This document shows, piece after piece, positions 13,854 to 14,526 of a stretch of 14,526 nucleotides of DNA. Position 1 is the first letter of the stretch, and every line of letters begins with the position of its first letter. The position numbers and the translations under genes are program-made. The notes beneath the pieces were generated by a model. It did no database searches. It had not been told where the DNA came from and saw nothing but the letters and a program-made list of their open reading frames with translations. The stretch spans positions 1 to 14,526 of the forward strand of contig JAEWVY010000055.1 of NCBI GenBank assembly GCA_023396625.1. Reading direction: 5' to 3'. The stretch comes from Pseudomonadota bacterium (lineage in GTDB: Bacteria; Pseudomonadota; Gammaproteobacteria; Burkholderiales; Burkholderiaceae_C).

Positions 13854-14526
13854 ATATTGAAATTTCTTCCGCGACCGGGCTGGCATGCCTCCGCGCCAGC
13901 GCAAACACTTCCCGTGGTGGCAATGGCTTGAGGCGGTGGTCGCTCCACACCTGCCGCCACTTGCGCGCGCCACGCAGGCCATGCCGCAAGCCCAGGATGT
14001 GCCGGGCAATGGGGTACCAGGGGCAGGCATCGTCGATCGCCTCGCGCTCCATGTAGGCGACCATAGCCTCCTCCACGGCCTCGCGGCTCAGGGCGCTCGG
14101 CGCCGCGCCGAAGAACGCCTCGTCCCAGCCCGCGAGCAACCATGGGTTGTGATAGGCCTCGCGGCCGACCATCACGCCATCCACATGCCGCAGGTGCTCC
14201 GCCATCTGCGCAAGGGTGGTGATGCCGCCGTTGACGCTGATGGTCAGGTGGGGAAAGTCGGACTTCAGCCGGTAAGCCATTTCATAACGCAGCGGTGGGA
14301 TGTCCCGGTTCTCCTTGGGAGACAGGCCCTGCAGCCAGGCATTGCGCGCATGGACGATGAAGACGCTGCAACCGGCCTCGCTGACCTGGCCGACGAAATC
14401 GCGCACAAAGCCGTAGCCCTCCTCCCTGTCGATGCCGACGCGATGTTTCACGGTCACCGGCAGGCTCACCGCATCCACCATGGCCTTGATGCCATCGGCC
14501 ACCAGGGCCGGCTCGGCCATCAGGCA
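13852..14526 (-). CDS. dusA: tRNA-dihydrouridine(20/20a) synthase DusA, C-terminal part
   Basis: DusA reduces uridine 20/20a in the tRNA D-loop with FMN and NADPH. Only the last 224 residues are in the window; the 5' end runs off the right edge, where the frame continues upstream of the ATG as Cys-Leu-Met. Visible family marks are CLMAEP at the edge, VTVKHRVGID (FMN/substrate region), HARNAWLQGLSPKENRDIPP (the DusA-type recognition segment) and the SVNGGI and VDGVMVGREAYHNPW phosphate-binding region. A C-terminal helical tRNA-binding domain follows. The catalytic Cys of the NVGCPS-type motif would lie outside the window. The gene is convergent with bamD and ends in a shared terminator. Confidence 0.96.
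   Translation of the reverse strand, partial: CLMAEPALVADGIKAMVDAVSLPVTVKHRVGIDREEGYGFVRDFVGQVSEAGCSVFIVHARNAWLQGLSPKENRDIPPLRYEMAYRLKSDFPHLTISVNGGITTLAQMAEHLRHVDGVMVGREAYHNPWLLAGWDEAFFGAAPSALSREAVEEAMVAYMEREAIDDACPWYPIARHILGLRHGLRGARKWRQVWSDHRLKPLPPREVFALARRHASPVAEEISI

Overview
The window looks like a piece of a GC-rich betaproteobacterial chromosome, probably order Burkholderiales. That placement rests on the gene order, on the short Hfq with a Tyr in its proximal-face site, and on the NKAE variant of the first Der G4 motif; the genus cannot be read from the sequence. Nothing here looks mobile, phage-derived or defensive. There is no tRNA, rRNA, IS element or CRISPR array, and no gap longer than about 150 bases.

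Layout, read in the direction of the minus strand (right to left): rluD, scpB, rluB, ndk, rlmN, pilF, rodZ, ispG, hisS, yfgM, bamB, der, hfq. The order ndk to hfq is a long co-directional block. Adjacent genes overlap by a few bases (scpB/rluB, rlmN/pilF, pilF/rodZ, rodZ/ispG, yfgM/bamB) or are separated by 2 to 21 bases (ispG/hisS, hisS/yfgM, bamB/der, ndk/rlmN), which suggests strong translational coupling. Larger gaps of 120 to 150 bases lie before hfq, ndk and scpB, where promoters could sit. At the right end bamD is the only plus-strand gene. It is divergent from rluD across 28 bases and convergent with a partial dusA, from which it is separated by a clear bidirectional terminator.

Functionally the window is housekeeping with two themes. 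The first is translation and RNA: Der (ribosome assembly GTPase), HisS, RlmN, RluB, RluD, DusA, Hfq and Ndk. The second is the cell envelope and cell shape: the BAM lipoproteins BamB and BamD, the Sec-linked YfgM, the pilus pilotin PilF, RodZ, and IspG, which feeds isoprenoid carrier synthesis. ScpB adds chromosome condensation.

I found no undescribed system. The observations worth a second look are small-scale: overlapping divergent promoter elements between rluD and bamD, a terminator whose stem contains the dusA stop codon, a 14-bp palindrome ahead of hfq, a 20-bp palindrome inside rluB, a hairpin across the ndk/rlmN junction, an island of non-repetitive residues in the RluB tail, and the absence of pgeF next to rluD.
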